DNA from: Nocardioides sp. QY071
GTDB taxonomy: Bacteria; Actinomycetota; Actinomycetes; Propionibacteriales; Nocardioidaceae
DNA length: 64,000 nucleotides
Direction of reading: 5' to 3'
Assembly (NCBI RefSeq): GCF_029961765.1
Contig: NZ_CP124681.1
Span: forward strand, 4,712,001-4,776,000
Shown piece by piece: positions 9,062 through 17,019 of the stretch. How positions within the stretch are numbered: position 1 is the stretch's first letter; each line of letters starts with the position of its first letter. Both the position numbers and the translations under genes were made by a program. The notes below the pieces were generated by a model. That model saw only the letters and a program-made list of their open reading frames with translations. It was not told the DNA's origin and did not search any database.

Positions 9062-9242
9062 TTCGAGTTGCCCCGCCCTCACCGTTGAGTTGCCGCATCC
9101 TCACCGTTGAGTTGCCGCATCCTCACCGTTGAGTTGCCGCATCCTCACCGTTGAGTTGCCGATTCCTGCGCCGGCGGCCGATCGAAGTGGCAACTCGGAC
9201 GTGAGGATGCGGCAACTCAACGGTGAGTCAGGGGCAACTCGA
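9062..9242. repeat. 22-bp tandem repeat array followed by inverted copies
   Basis: Unit GTTGAGTTGCCGCATCCTCA plus CC (22 bp) occurs as one diverged copy (9062-9083), three identical copies (9084-9105, 9106-9127, 9128-9149) and a truncated copy (from 9150). After about 30 bp of other sequence, two inverted copies follow (9201-9221 exact over 21 bp, 9222-9242 diverged), with a loose half copy near 9189. There are no spacers between direct copies. The array lies 3' of the M20 peptidase gene and upstream of the FAD oxidoreductase; it can fold into alternative strong hairpins. Confidence 0.85.
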
Positions 9243-9249
9243 CGCGAGG

Positions 9250-10602
9250 TCAGGCGCCGAGGTTGCGCAGCAGCAGCGCCTCGGCGAGCAGCACCTTCTC
9301 GAACTCGGCGAGGTGCAGTCCCTCGTTGGGGCCGTGGGCGCGGGTGTCGGGGTCCTCGACGCCGGTCACCAGCACGGAGGCCTGCGGGAAGGACTCGAGG
9401 AACTCCGCGATGAACGGGATCGAGCCGCCGACGCCCATGTCGACCGGGGCGGTGCCGTCCCAGGCCTCGGTGAACGCGGCCCGCGCGGCGTCGTACGCCG
9501 GACCGGTGACCTCGAGCGCGATCGGCTCGCCGGTGTCGACGACGTCGATGGTGAGCTGCGCGCCCCACGGGACGTGCTTCTCGAGGTGGGCGCGCAGGCA
9601 GGCGAGGGCGTTCTCGGAGGTCTCGCCGGGCGCCGTGCGCAGCGCGAGGCGGGCGCGGGCCGACGGGATGAGGGTGTTGGACGAGCCGTCGACCTTGGGG
9701 GCGTCGAGGCCGATGACCGACAGCGCGGGCTTGGTCCACAGCCGCTCGACGGCCGGGCCGGAGCCGATCCACTCGACGCCCTCGGCGACCCCGGACTCGG
9801 CGAGGAGCCGCTCCTCGGGGTACTCGACGTCAGCGGCGGGCCCGGAGTGCAGGCCCGCGACAGCGACGTTGCCGGCGTCGTCGTGGAGGCTCGCGATCAG
9901 CCGCGACAGGGTGATCAGGGCATCGGGGACCAGGCCGCCCCACATGCCCTGGTGGACGGCGTGGCTGAGGGTACGGACCTCGACGTTGACGCGGACCAGG
10001 CCGCGCAGGCTGGTGGTGAGCGCCGGGACGCCGATGTCCCAGTTGCCGGAGTCGGCGATCACGATGACGTCGGAGCGCAGCTCCTCGACGTACTTCTGCA
10101 GCAGCTGCGGGAGGGTCGCGCTGGCGACCTCCTCCTCGCCCTCGATGAACAGCCGGACGGTGACCGGCAGGTCGTCGCCGAGCATCCGCAGCGCGGCGAC
10201 GTGGGTGAGGATGCCGGCCTTGTCGTCGGCGGCGCCGCGGCCGTAGAGCCGGCCGTCGCGCTCGGTAGGCTCCCACGGCGGGGAGTCCCACTCGGCGTGG
10301 TCGTTCTCGGGCTGCACGTCGTGGTGGGCGTAGAGGAGCACCGTGGGCGCACCCTCGGGCCCCTTCTTCTCCCCGATGATGGCGGGCGGGGCGCCGTCGA
10401 AGGCGCGCACGATCCGCACGTCGACGCCCTCCGCGGCGAACAGGTCAGCAGTGGCCTGGGCGCTCACCTCGACCTGGTCGAGGCGGGCGGGGTCGGCGCT
10501 GACGGACTGGATGCGGACGAGGGCCTCGAGGTCCGATCGGACACCCGGGAGGATCTCGGCGAGGCGCGTACGCAGGTCGGTGGTGGAGACGGGTCCGGTC
10601 AT
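9250..10602 (-). CDS. M20 family metallopeptidase (dipeptidase / CNDP-like)
   Basis: 450 residues. Zinc ligands and catalytic residues fit the M20 family: YAHHDVQPEN (H93, D95), GRGAADDKAG (bridging D126) and EGEEE (154-158, catalytic and metal glutamates). A lid/dimerisation domain follows, and the C-terminal metal histidine is probably in TRAHGPNEGLH. It should cleave dipeptides or related amide bonds in the cytosol. The frame stays open further upstream to 10896, but the ATG at 10602 has a TAGATT box 7 nt upstream and gives the usual length. It is divergent from the SecD-like lipoprotein at 10633. Confidence 0.93.
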   Translation of the reverse strand: MTGPVSTTDLRTRLAEILPGVRSDLEALVRIQSVSADPARLDQVEVSAQATADLFAAEGVDVRIVRAFDGAPPAIIGEKKGPEGAPTVLLYAHHDVQPENDHAEWDSPPWEPTERDGRLYGRGAADDKAGILTHVAALRMLGDDLPVTVRLFIEGEEEVASATLPQLLQKYVEELRSDVIVIADSGNWDIGVPALTTSLRGLVRVNVEVRTLSHAVHQGMWGGLVPDALITLSRLIASLHDDAGNVAVAGLHSGPAADVEYPEERLLAESGVAEGVEWIGSGPAVERLWTKPALSVIGLDAPKVDGSSNTLIPSARARLALRTAPGETSENALACLRAHLEKHVPWGAQLTIDVVDTGEPIALEVTGPAYDAARAAFTEAWDGTAPVDMGVGGSIPFIAEFLESFPQASVLVTGVEDPDTRAHGPNEGLHLAEFEKVLLAEALLLRNLGA

Positions 10603-10609
10603 GCCCGCC

Positions 10610-10615
10610 AATCTA
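10610..10615 (-). promoter_or_regulatory. -10 box TAGATT (leaderless) of the M20 peptidase gene
   Basis: TAGATT is followed by 7 nt and the ATG at 10602. The whole divergent control region towards the lipoprotein gene is only 30 bp. Confidence 0.5.
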
Positions 10616-10632
10616 TGGGGCAGCATCGAGGC

Positions 10633-11187
10633 ATGGCACCTTCTCGGACCCTCACGGCCATGACCACCGCGGCGACCCTCGTCCTCGCCCTCGCCGCGTG
10701 CGGCGGCGGCGACAACGGCGACGACAGCGACGACGAGCGCGGCAACGGCGGTACGCCGGCCGAGCCCGTGCAGTTCCGCCGCGTCCTCGAGCAGACGACC
10801 GACGCCTGCCCCGGCCCGGCGGTGCAGCCGGGCCCGGCGGTGCAGCCGGACCCGGCGGCGGAGGCGATCGCCTGCGACGACGAGGGCACCGCCCACCGGC
10901 TGGCGGCGGCCGAGATCGTCGGCGGCGTCGAGGACGCCGAGGCTGCGATGAGCCCCGACGGCGGCGGCTGGACGGTTGCCGTCGAGCTCGACGACGAGGC
11001 GACAACGACCTTCGAGGCCATCACCCGCGAGCTGGTCGGGACCCAGCAGCAGGTGGCGATCGTGACCGGCGGGCGGATCGTCACCGCGCCCGTCATCCAG
11101 TCCGCGATCACCGACGGCAAGGTGCAGATCGCCGGCGACCTGACCCGCGACGAGGCGGACTCGCTGGCCGACGCCCTGGAGGGCTGA
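10633..11187 (+). CDS. lipoprotein with SecD P1-head-like domain
   Basis: 184 residues. A signal peptide ends in the lipobox LALAAC (Cys about 23), followed by an acidic, glycine-rich linker. Residues 60-75 hold an imperfect repeat of GPAVQP. The C-terminal part (QQVAIVTGGRIVTAPVIQSAITDGKVQIAGDLT) strongly resembles the periplasmic P1 head of SecD, where the pattern is VISAPVI...QITGNFT. A lone, lipid-anchored head domain without the SecD transporter occurs in actinobacterial proteins of unknown role. The start is the ATG with CAGCAT 6 nt upstream; the frame is open far upstream but that part overlaps the peptidase gene. Confidence 0.85.
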   Translation: MAPSRTLTAMTTAATLVLALAACGGGDNGDDSDDERGNGGTPAEPVQFRRVLEQTTDACPGPAVQPGPAVQPDPAAEAIACDDEGTAHRLAAAEIVGGVEDAEAAMSPDGGGWTVAVELDDEATTTFEAITRELVGTQQQVAIVTGGRIVTAPVIQSAITDGKVQIAGDLTRDEADSLADALEG

Positions 11188-11190
11188 GAC

Positions 11191-11550
11191 CTACCCCAGC
11201 GGCAGGTAGGGCGTCAGGTCGGTCCGCTCCCCGCTGGCCTGCACCCGCACACTCTCGACGGCGTCGGTCCACGCGAGCCGGCCCGTCGCGAGCGCGATCC
11301 AGGTGGCGGCGTCGGTCTCGATGACGGCGGGCGGGGTGCCGCGGGTGTGCCGCACGCCCTCGATCACCTGCACGGCGGCGTACGGCGGCACCCGGACCTC
11401 GACCGAGCGGCCCGGGGCGAGGGTCTCGAGCAGGGCGAGGAAGTGCTTGGTGAGCAGCCGCAGGTCGGCGCGCTGCGCCGTACCCGCATCGAGGCGGGCC
11501 AGGGCCGCGGCGACCTCGGCGGCAGGGGCGGGCTTGAGCCGGGCGGGCAT
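11191..11550 (-). CDS. bacterial sterol-carrier-like protein (SCP_3 family)
   Basis: 119 residues. The sequence RSVEVRVPPYAAVQVIEG.RHTRGTPPAVIETDAATWIALATGR matches the actinobacterial SCP-orthologous domain, a small alpha/beta fold with a hydrophobic pocket, usually found near purine genes in this phylum. No catalytic residues are expected; ligand unknown. The ATG lies 1 nt after the stop of the ArsR-type gene (TGACATG), so the two are translationally coupled. Ends just 3 bp from the convergent lipoprotein stop. Confidence 0.85.
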   Translation of the reverse strand: MPARLKPAPAAEVAAALARLDAGTAQRADLRLLTKHFLALLETLAPGRSVEVRVPPYAAVQVIEGVRHTRGTPPAVIETDAATWIALATGRLAWTDAVESVRVQASGERTDLTPYLPLG

Positions 11551-11551
11551 G

Positions 11552-12115
11552 TCAGAGGTCCTCGGGGTAGGGCTGGATGAGCTGGAGCACCGAGTAGGTC
11601 TCGCGCCCCTCGCCGGGACCGTGCTCGCGGCCGGCCTCGCGCCGGCGCTCGACGACCTCGATGAGCTCGTCCATCAGCTCGCGGGCCTCGTCGGGACTGA
11701 GCAGGAGCGACCACTCCGAGACGCTACGGCCCGGCTGCTCGGCGTCGTCGGCGACGGCGAAGGCGCGCTCGACGAGGTGCTGGCCGTGGGCGACGGCGTT
11801 GCGCCGGAAGACGGCGTACGCCGCACGGCCACCCGGCTGGGCGAGCATGTCGGCGGTGCGGAACCGGATCCCGTCGGGGTCGACCAGCCGCCAGACCCGG
11901 TCGCGGCGGTCGCGCGCGGCGTCGGGGTCATCCTCGACCAGGCCGTACTTCGCCAGCTGGCGCAGGTGGAAGCTGGCCTGGTTGGCCGGGATGTCGAGGA
12001 CCCGGGCGATGTCGGCGGCGCGCATCGAGCCCGCCGCGGAGAGCTCGTGGAGCACCCGGTTGCGGGTGGGGTGCGCGATCGCGCGGAGGATCCGCGGGTC
12101 GTCGTACATCACCAT
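11552..12115 (-). CDS. ArsR/HTH_20-type transcriptional regulator
   Basis: 187 residues. The N-terminal winged helix (DDPRILRAIAHPTRNRVLHELSAAGSMRAADIARVLDIPANQASFHLRQLAKYGLVE) is a clear ArsR-like DNA-binding domain; no metal-binding cysteines are present. The C-terminal helices (LLLSPDEARELMDELIEVVERRRE) resemble the ligand or dimer domain of HTH_20 regulators. It is divergent from an MFS pump whose promoter contains two TTGCGCAA boxes, so it most likely represses the pump and perhaps itself. The start could also be the third codon, also ATG. Confidence 0.9.
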   Translation of the reverse strand: MVMYDDPRILRAIAHPTRNRVLHELSAAGSMRAADIARVLDIPANQASFHLRQLAKYGLVEDDPDAARDRRDRVWRLVDPDGIRFRTADMLAQPGGRAAYAVFRRNAVAHGQHLVERAFAVADDAEQPGRSVSEWSLLLSPDEARELMDELIEVVERRREAGREHGPGEGRETYSVLQLIQPYPEDL

Positions 12116-12146
12116 GGCACCACCCTACCGACATCCGCAGGACTCA

Positions 12147-12176
12147 TTGCGCAATATGTATTGCGCAACATATGGT
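12147..12176 (+). promoter_or_regulatory. MFS promoter with overlapping TTGCGCAA operator pair
   Basis: Two self-complementary boxes TTGCGCAA lie at 12147-12154 and 12161-12168, separated by TATGTA. The first supplies a -35 (TTGCGC), an 18-bp spacer follows, and the -10 is TATGGT (12171-12176), 6 nt before the ATG at 12183. A regulator bound here would block polymerase; the divergent ArsR-type protein is the obvious candidate. Confidence 0.65.
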
Positions 12177-12182
12177 GCGGGA

Positions 12183-13454
12183 ATGTCGTCCTACCGCTCG
12201 CTGGCGCGCAACCACGACTTCACCGCGCTCTGGATCGCGGCGACCGTCTCCGAGCTCGGCACCCGCATCACGACCTTCGCGCTGCCTCTGGTGGCCTATG
12301 CGCTCAGCGGGTCGGCACTGTGGGCCGCGGCGGCCGAGGCGGCGTACCTGCTCGGCATGGTGGTGATGCTGCTGCCCGCGGGCGTGCTCGCCGACCGGTA
12401 CCACCGGCTGCGCCTGATGCGCCTCTCCCTCGGCGCCGGCGTCGTCCTGCACGCCTCACTGGTCGCCGCGGGCGTGGCCGGCCGGCTCGCCCTCCCCCAC
12501 CTGCTCGCCGTCGCCGTCGCCAGCGGCCTGGTCGCGGGGCTGTTCCTCCCGGCCGAGAACTCCGCGATCCGCCGGGTCGTCAACCGCGTGGAGCTGCCCA
12601 CCGCGCTCAGCCAGCAACAGGCGCGCCAGCACATCGCGAGCCTGCTCGGCGGTCCCCTCGGCGGCGCGCTGTACGGCGTCGCGCGGTGGGCGCCGTTCGC
12701 CGCGGACGCCGTCACCTACGCGCTGAGCTGGGTGCTGCTCGGCCGGGTCCGCACCGACCTCTCCCCCGAGCCGCGGACCGCCGCCCCGGGCGTCCCCGGC
12801 CGCCCGCTGCGGGACCTCGGCGAGGGCCTGCGGTTCCTGTGGGGCCACCGGTTCCTGCGGATCGTGCTGTGCTGGTCGCCGGCGGCCAACCTGGTGGTCA
12901 ACGCGCTCTTCTTCGTCGCACTGCTGCGCCTGGTCGAGGCCGGCTTCCCGGCCTGGCAGATCGGGCTGGCGGAGACCGCGATCGGCACCTTCGGCATCCT
13001 CGGCGCGCTCGCCGCGCCGGTCCTCATCGAGCGGTGCGCGACCGGCGCACTCGTGGTGGTCGTGGCGTGGAGCTTCGTGCCGCTCGCCGTACCCCTCGCG
13101 CTGTGGAACCACCCGTGGTCGCTCGCCCTCGCCTCCTCGGCCGGCATGCTCCTCAACCCGGCCGGCAACGCGGCCCTCGGCTCGTACCGCCTCGCGATCA
13201 CGCCGCCCGACCTGGTCGGGCGGATGCAGGCGTCGATGCAGGCGGTGTCGATGCTGACCATCCCGCTCGCCCCCGCGCTGGCCGGCGCGCTGCTCACCCT
13301 GCTCGGCGGCCGGGACGCCGTGCTCGCCCTCGGCGCGCTGACCGCTGCCGTCGCGCTCGTGCCCACCTTGTCGCGGTCGGTCCGTGCGGTGCCGCGGCCC
13401 TCGCGGTGGACACCGCTCACCCCTCCGGATCGGAGTCCCGCACACGCCGCGTGA
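12183..13454 (+). CDS. MFS transporter (major facilitator efflux family)
   Basis: 423 residues with about 12 hydrophobic segments and the MFS motif A equivalent AGVLADRYHRLRLMR between segments 2 and 3. The N-terminal DFTALWIAATVSELGTRITTFALPLVAYALSGSALW is typical of the MFS_3/enterobactin-exporter-like group. Direction is probably export; substrate unknown. The frame is open upstream, but the ATG at 12183 sits 6 nt after a TATGGT -10 box and starts just before the first membrane helix. Regulated most likely by the divergent ArsR-type protein. Confidence 0.92.
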   Translation: MSSYRSLARNHDFTALWIAATVSELGTRITTFALPLVAYALSGSALWAAAAEAAYLLGMVVMLLPAGVLADRYHRLRLMRLSLGAGVVLHASLVAAGVAGRLALPHLLAVAVASGLVAGLFLPAENSAIRRVVNRVELPTALSQQQARQHIASLLGGPLGGALYGVARWAPFAADAVTYALSWVLLGRVRTDLSPEPRTAAPGVPGRPLRDLGEGLRFLWGHRFLRIVLCWSPAANLVVNALFFVALLRLVEAGFPAWQIGLAETAIGTFGILGALAAPVLIERCATGALVVVVAWSFVPLAVPLALWNHPWSLALASSAGMLLNPAGNAALGSYRLAITPPDLVGRMQASMQAVSMLTIPLAPALAGALLTLLGGRDAVLALGALTAAVALVPTLSRSVRAVPRPSRWTPLTPPDRSPAHAA

Positions 13455-13477
13455 CCGCGACCACCACAATGGGGCCC

Positions 13478-14518
13478 ATGCTCCTTCGTCGCAGCTCCAC
13501 GGGCCTGCTCGGTCTGCTCCTGCTCGCGCCCGTCCTCGCTGCGTGCGGGGGCGACAGCGGGATCGAGGTCGGCGACGTGGTGGCCGCTGCGGACGACGCC
13601 CAGTTCTCCGGACAGGGCGTCGAGTCCGTCGTGGCCCTGCCGGTGGGGCGCCTCGAGGTGACCGCGGGCAGGCCGGTCACGGAGATCTCGGCAGCAGACA
13701 CCCGCCAGGTCGCGAAGGTCGTGGCCCCGGAGGGCAGTGCGTTCGTGCCGATCACCTGGCAGTACGACGCCGCCACCTTCGGCGCACTGTCCGGCTACCT
13801 CACGACCGATGCGAGCCCGGTGATCGACCTGGTGGCCGACGGGGCGTCGTACCGGATCCCGGCCCCGGAGCTCACGGGCGAGGGCTCCAGCTCGTTCTAC
13901 GTGCTGGTGTCCGGCACCGGCGCCGACCCGAAGCTCGACGTCGACTTCGACGGCGTCACCCAGAAGGTCGACCTGGCCAGCGGCGAGGTCGAGGAGGGCC
14001 GAGCGGCCCCGCTCTACGACATCACCAAGCCCCGCGCGAAGCGCTTCCCGTGCTCACCGGAGGTCGAGTTCGGGCGGACGACGCCGCGCGCGCCGGAGTT
14101 CACCTGCACCGTGACCCGCCCGGTCGACCTTCCGTACGCCGGCGACGCCTGGGCGGCGGAGGGCCACAGCTGGCGGGTGGTGACCGTGCGGACCACGCTC
14201 GGCCGCTGGACCGAGGTCGCCGACGACCTCAAGTCAGGTGCGGTCTACTACGCCGACAACGTCGAGAGCAGCTACCGGCTCGGCGACGTCGAGGCCGCTC
14301 ACGTGATCCGGAACTCGACCAACACCGCCTGCCCGGACCTGACCAACAGCGGCGCCTGCACCACCGAGTTCAAGGTCGTCTTCGACGTCGAGGGCAAGCC
14401 TTCGCGGGCGCTGGCGATCGAGCAGGACTTCGACCTGCGCCTGGCCACCGTCTTCGGCGGCAGCGAGGCGACGGACACCCTGGACCTGAAGGTCAACGCC
14501 ACGGCGCGCCTGAAGTAG
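13478..14518 (+). CDS. secreted lipoprotein of unknown function
   Basis: 346 residues. The signal peptide MLLRRSSTGLLGLLLLAPVLAAC ends in a lipobox with Cys23. The mature protein has no transmembrane segment; four cysteines (FPCSPEVEFG, FTCTV, TACPDLTNSGACTTEF) could form disulfides. No known domain was recognised. The start is the ATG at 13478, which lies 7 nt after CACAAT; another in-frame ATG is at 13469. Convergent with purL (20 bp apart). Confidence 0.85.
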   Translation: MLLRRSSTGLLGLLLLAPVLAACGGDSGIEVGDVVAAADDAQFSGQGVESVVALPVGRLEVTAGRPVTEISAADTRQVAKVVAPEGSAFVPITWQYDAATFGALSGYLTTDASPVIDLVADGASYRIPAPELTGEGSSSFYVLVSGTGADPKLDVDFDGVTQKVDLASGEVEEGRAAPLYDITKPRAKRFPCSPEVEFGRTTPRAPEFTCTVTRPVDLPYAGDAWAAEGHSWRVVTVRTTLGRWTEVADDLKSGAVYYADNVESSYRLGDVEAAHVIRNSTNTACPDLTNSGACTTEFKVVFDVEGKPSRALAIEQDFDLRLATVFGGSEATDTLDLKVNATARLK

Positions 14519-14538
14519 GCGCGCCCGGTCGATTCGGC

Positions 14539-16812
14539 TCAGCCCAGCGCGGTGGGCAGCGTCGCGCTCCACGCGTCGCGCAGCTCGCCGAGCGCCACCT
14601 CGAACTGCCCCTCGACCGCGAGCACGTCGCCACCGGTGGTGCCGAGCTCGGTCAGGGGGACGTCGTGGCGCGCGCACAGCGCACGCAGCTCGTCGAGGTC
14701 GCCGGCGGCGACGGTGACGACCGCGCGGGCGGCCGACTCGGCGTACAGGCCGACGAAGGCGTCGCCCTCGAGCTCGACCCGCGCGCCGATCCCGCTGACC
14801 ATCGCCGCCTCGGCGAGGGCCTGGGCCAGGCCGCCGTCAGAGAGGTCGTGGGCGCTGGTCGCGATGCCGACGAGGTCCTTGAGCAGGCGGGCGAGGTTGC
14901 GCTCAGCACGCAGGTCGACCTGCGGCGGCAGGCCGCCGAGGTGGCCGTGGGCGACGTTGGCCCACTCCGAGCCGGACAGCTCCTCGCGGGTGGTGCCGAG
15001 CAGCACGATCCGCTCGTCGGCGGCCTGGAAGGACGAGGGGGTACGACGACGCACGTCCTCGATCACGCCGAGCACGGCGACGACGGGGGTCGGCAGGATC
15101 GCGGTCTCGCCGGTCTGGTTGTAGAGGCTGACATTGCCGCCGGTGACCGGGATGCCGAGCTCGAGGCAGGCGTCCTTCAGGCCTCGGCAGGCCTCGGCGA
15201 ACTGCCACATCACGGCCGGGTCCTCGGGCGAGCCGAAGTTGAGGCAGTCGGAGACCGCCAGCGGCAGCGCGCCGCCGGTGGCGACGTTGCGGTAGGCCTC
15301 GGCGAGCGCGAGCTGGGCGCCGGCGTACGGGTCGAGCTTGGCGAAGCGGCCGTTGCAGTCGGTGGAGATCGACACCCCGAGGTGGGTCTCCTCGTCGACG
15401 CGGACCATGCCGGAGTCGGCCGGCTGCGCGAGGACGGTGTTGCCCTGGACGTAGCGGTCGTACTGGTCGGTGATCCACGACTTGTCGCACAGGTTGGGGC
15501 TGGCGACCAGCTGGAGCAGGGTGGCGCGCAGCTCGTCGCCGGTGGTGGGCCGGGCGAGCTTCTCGGCACCGTCGGCCTGCAGCGCGTCCTGCCACTCCGG
15601 GCGGGCGAACGGGCGCTCGTAGACGGGGCCGTCGTGCGCGACGGTCCGCGGGGGCACGTCGACCACGGTCTCGCCGTGCCAGTCGATGACCAGGCGGCCG
15701 GTCTCGGTGACCTCGCCGATGACCGAGGCCTCGACGTCCCACTTGGTGGTGATCGCCAGGAAGGCGGCGATGTCGCCGGGCTCGACGACCGCCATCATCC
15801 GCTCCTGGCTCTCGCTCATGAGGATCTCCTCGGGCGAGAGGGTCGAGTCGCGCAGCGGCACCTTGTCGAGGTGGACGTGCATGCCGCCGTCGCCGGCGGA
15901 CGCCAGCTCGGAGGTCGCGCAGGACAGGCCCGCGCCGCCGAGGTCCTGGATGCCGGCGACGACGCCGGCCCGGAACAGCTCCAGCGTGCACTCGATGAGC
16001 AGCTTCTCCATGAACGGGTCGCCGACCTGGACGCTCGGGCGCTTGGCCGGGCCGTCGGCGTCGAAGGTCTCGGAGGCGAGCACCGAGACACCGCCGATGC
16101 CGTCGCCACCGGTGCGGGCGCCGTACAGGACGACGAGGTTGCCCTCTCCGGACGCCTTGGCGAGGTGGAGGTCCTCGTGGCGCAGCACCCCGATGCATCC
16201 CGCGTTGACGAGCGGGTTGCCGAGGTAGGTCTCGTCGAAGACGGCCTCGCCGCCGATGTTGGGCAGGCCCAGGCAGTTGCCGTAGCCGCCGACGCCCGCG
16301 ACGATCCCGGGCAGCACGCGGTGGGTGTCGTCGGCGTCGAGCGGGCCGAAGCGCAGCGGGTCCACGACCGCGACCGGACGCGCACCCATCGCGATGATGT
16401 CGCGGACGATGCCGCCGACACCGGTCGCGGCACCCTGGTAGGGCTCGACGTACGACGGGTGGTTGTGGCTCTCGACCTTGAAGCTGACCGCGTAGCCCTG
16501 GCCGATGTCGATGACGCCGGCGTTCTCGCCGATGCCCGCGAGCATCGGGCCGATCGGGGTCTCCTGCGGGATCTCGCCGAACTGCTTGAGGTGCACCTTG
16601 GAGGACTTGTAGGAGCAGTGCTCGCTCCACATGACCGAGTACATCGCCAGCTCCGCGCCGGTGGGGCGACGGCCCAGGATCTCGCGGATCCGCTCGTACT
16701 CGTCGGCCTTCAGGCCGAGCTCGGACCAGGGCTGCTCCCGGTCGGGGTCACCGGCCGCCACGGCCACGGTGTCGAGTGCGGAACGTACGGGTGCGGAAGC
16801 GGTGTCGGCCAC
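14539..16812 (-). CDS. purL: phosphoribosylformylglycinamidine synthase, large subunit
   Basis: 757 residues, the size of the small-type PurL that works with separate PurS and PurQ. It converts FGAR to FGAM with ATP and ammonia delivered by PurQ. Visible: AMYSVMWSEHCSYKSSK at the N-terminus, GVGGIVRDIIAMGARPVA, and GGEAVFDETYLGNPLVNAGCIG, from the repeated AIR-synthase folds. The frame stays open to 17106, but the GTG at 16812 is chosen because TACCCT lies 7 nt upstream and the extra part overlaps an intergenic repeat element. Its partners purQ and purS are 7 kb away. Confidence 0.97.
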   Translation of the reverse strand: MADTASAPVRSALDTVAVAAGDPDREQPWSELGLKADEYERIREILGRRPTGAELAMYSVMWSEHCSYKSSKVHLKQFGEIPQETPIGPMLAGIGENAGVIDIGQGYAVSFKVESHNHPSYVEPYQGAATGVGGIVRDIIAMGARPVAVVDPLRFGPLDADDTHRVLPGIVAGVGGYGNCLGLPNIGGEAVFDETYLGNPLVNAGCIGVLRHEDLHLAKASGEGNLVVLYGARTGGDGIGGVSVLASETFDADGPAKRPSVQVGDPFMEKLLIECTLELFRAGVVAGIQDLGGAGLSCATSELASAGDGGMHVHLDKVPLRDSTLSPEEILMSESQERMMAVVEPGDIAAFLAITTKWDVEASVIGEVTETGRLVIDWHGETVVDVPPRTVAHDGPVYERPFARPEWQDALQADGAEKLARPTTGDELRATLLQLVASPNLCDKSWITDQYDRYVQGNTVLAQPADSGMVRVDEETHLGVSISTDCNGRFAKLDPYAGAQLALAEAYRNVATGGALPLAVSDCLNFGSPEDPAVMWQFAEACRGLKDACLELGIPVTGGNVSLYNQTGETAILPTPVVAVLGVIEDVRRRTPSSFQAADERIVLLGTTREELSGSEWANVAHGHLGGLPPQVDLRAERNLARLLKDLVGIATSAHDLSDGGLAQALAEAAMVSGIGARVELEGDAFVGLYAESAARAVVTVAAGDLDELRALCARHDVPLTELGTTGGDVLAVEGQFEVALGELRDAWSATLPTALG

Positions 16813-16819
16813 GGCCCCA

Positions 16820-16825
16820 AGGGTA
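16820..16825 (-). promoter_or_regulatory. -10 box TACCCT of purL (leaderless)
   Basis: TACCCT is followed by 7 nt and the GTG start at 16812 on the minus strand. Confidence 0.45.
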
Positions 16826-16857
16826 TCCGTGACCGGGCCGATCACCTGCTTCGGCTC

Positions 16858-17019
16858 AGCCCCGACCCATCGGTGGGTGGCGTCGCGAGCGTCATCGCAG
16901 GGGTGCGATCGCAAGGCGCAGGTGCGAAGTAGTGCTCGTCCGCCCATCGAGCACCTGCAACGCAGCGAGCGCGCCGCTGCGGTGGCGCGCAGCAGCCAGC
17001 CACCGATGGGTCGGGGCTC
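16858..17019. repeat. palindromic element, copy 1
   Basis: Outer arms pair over AGCCCCGACCCATCGGTGG (left, 16858-16876) with its inverse on the right, ending at 17019, plus TGGC after one mismatch. The core carries the words GCAAGGC (16911-16917) and CAACGC (16958-16963). These flank a perfect 8-bp helix, GCAGGTGC (16918-16925) with GCACCTGC (16951-16958). It fills the gap between the end of the kinase gene (17018) and the purL promoter. Copies 2 and 3 are at 36370 and 36544. Confidence 0.8.

Noticed and set aside
9062..9242. Possible CRISPR array
   Set aside because: Units are directly joined without spacers, inverted copies follow, and no cas genes are near.
10603..10896. N-terminal extension of the M20 peptidase
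   Set aside because: The extra 98 residues are low-complexity, overlap the divergent lipoprotein gene and lie upstream of a good -10 box.
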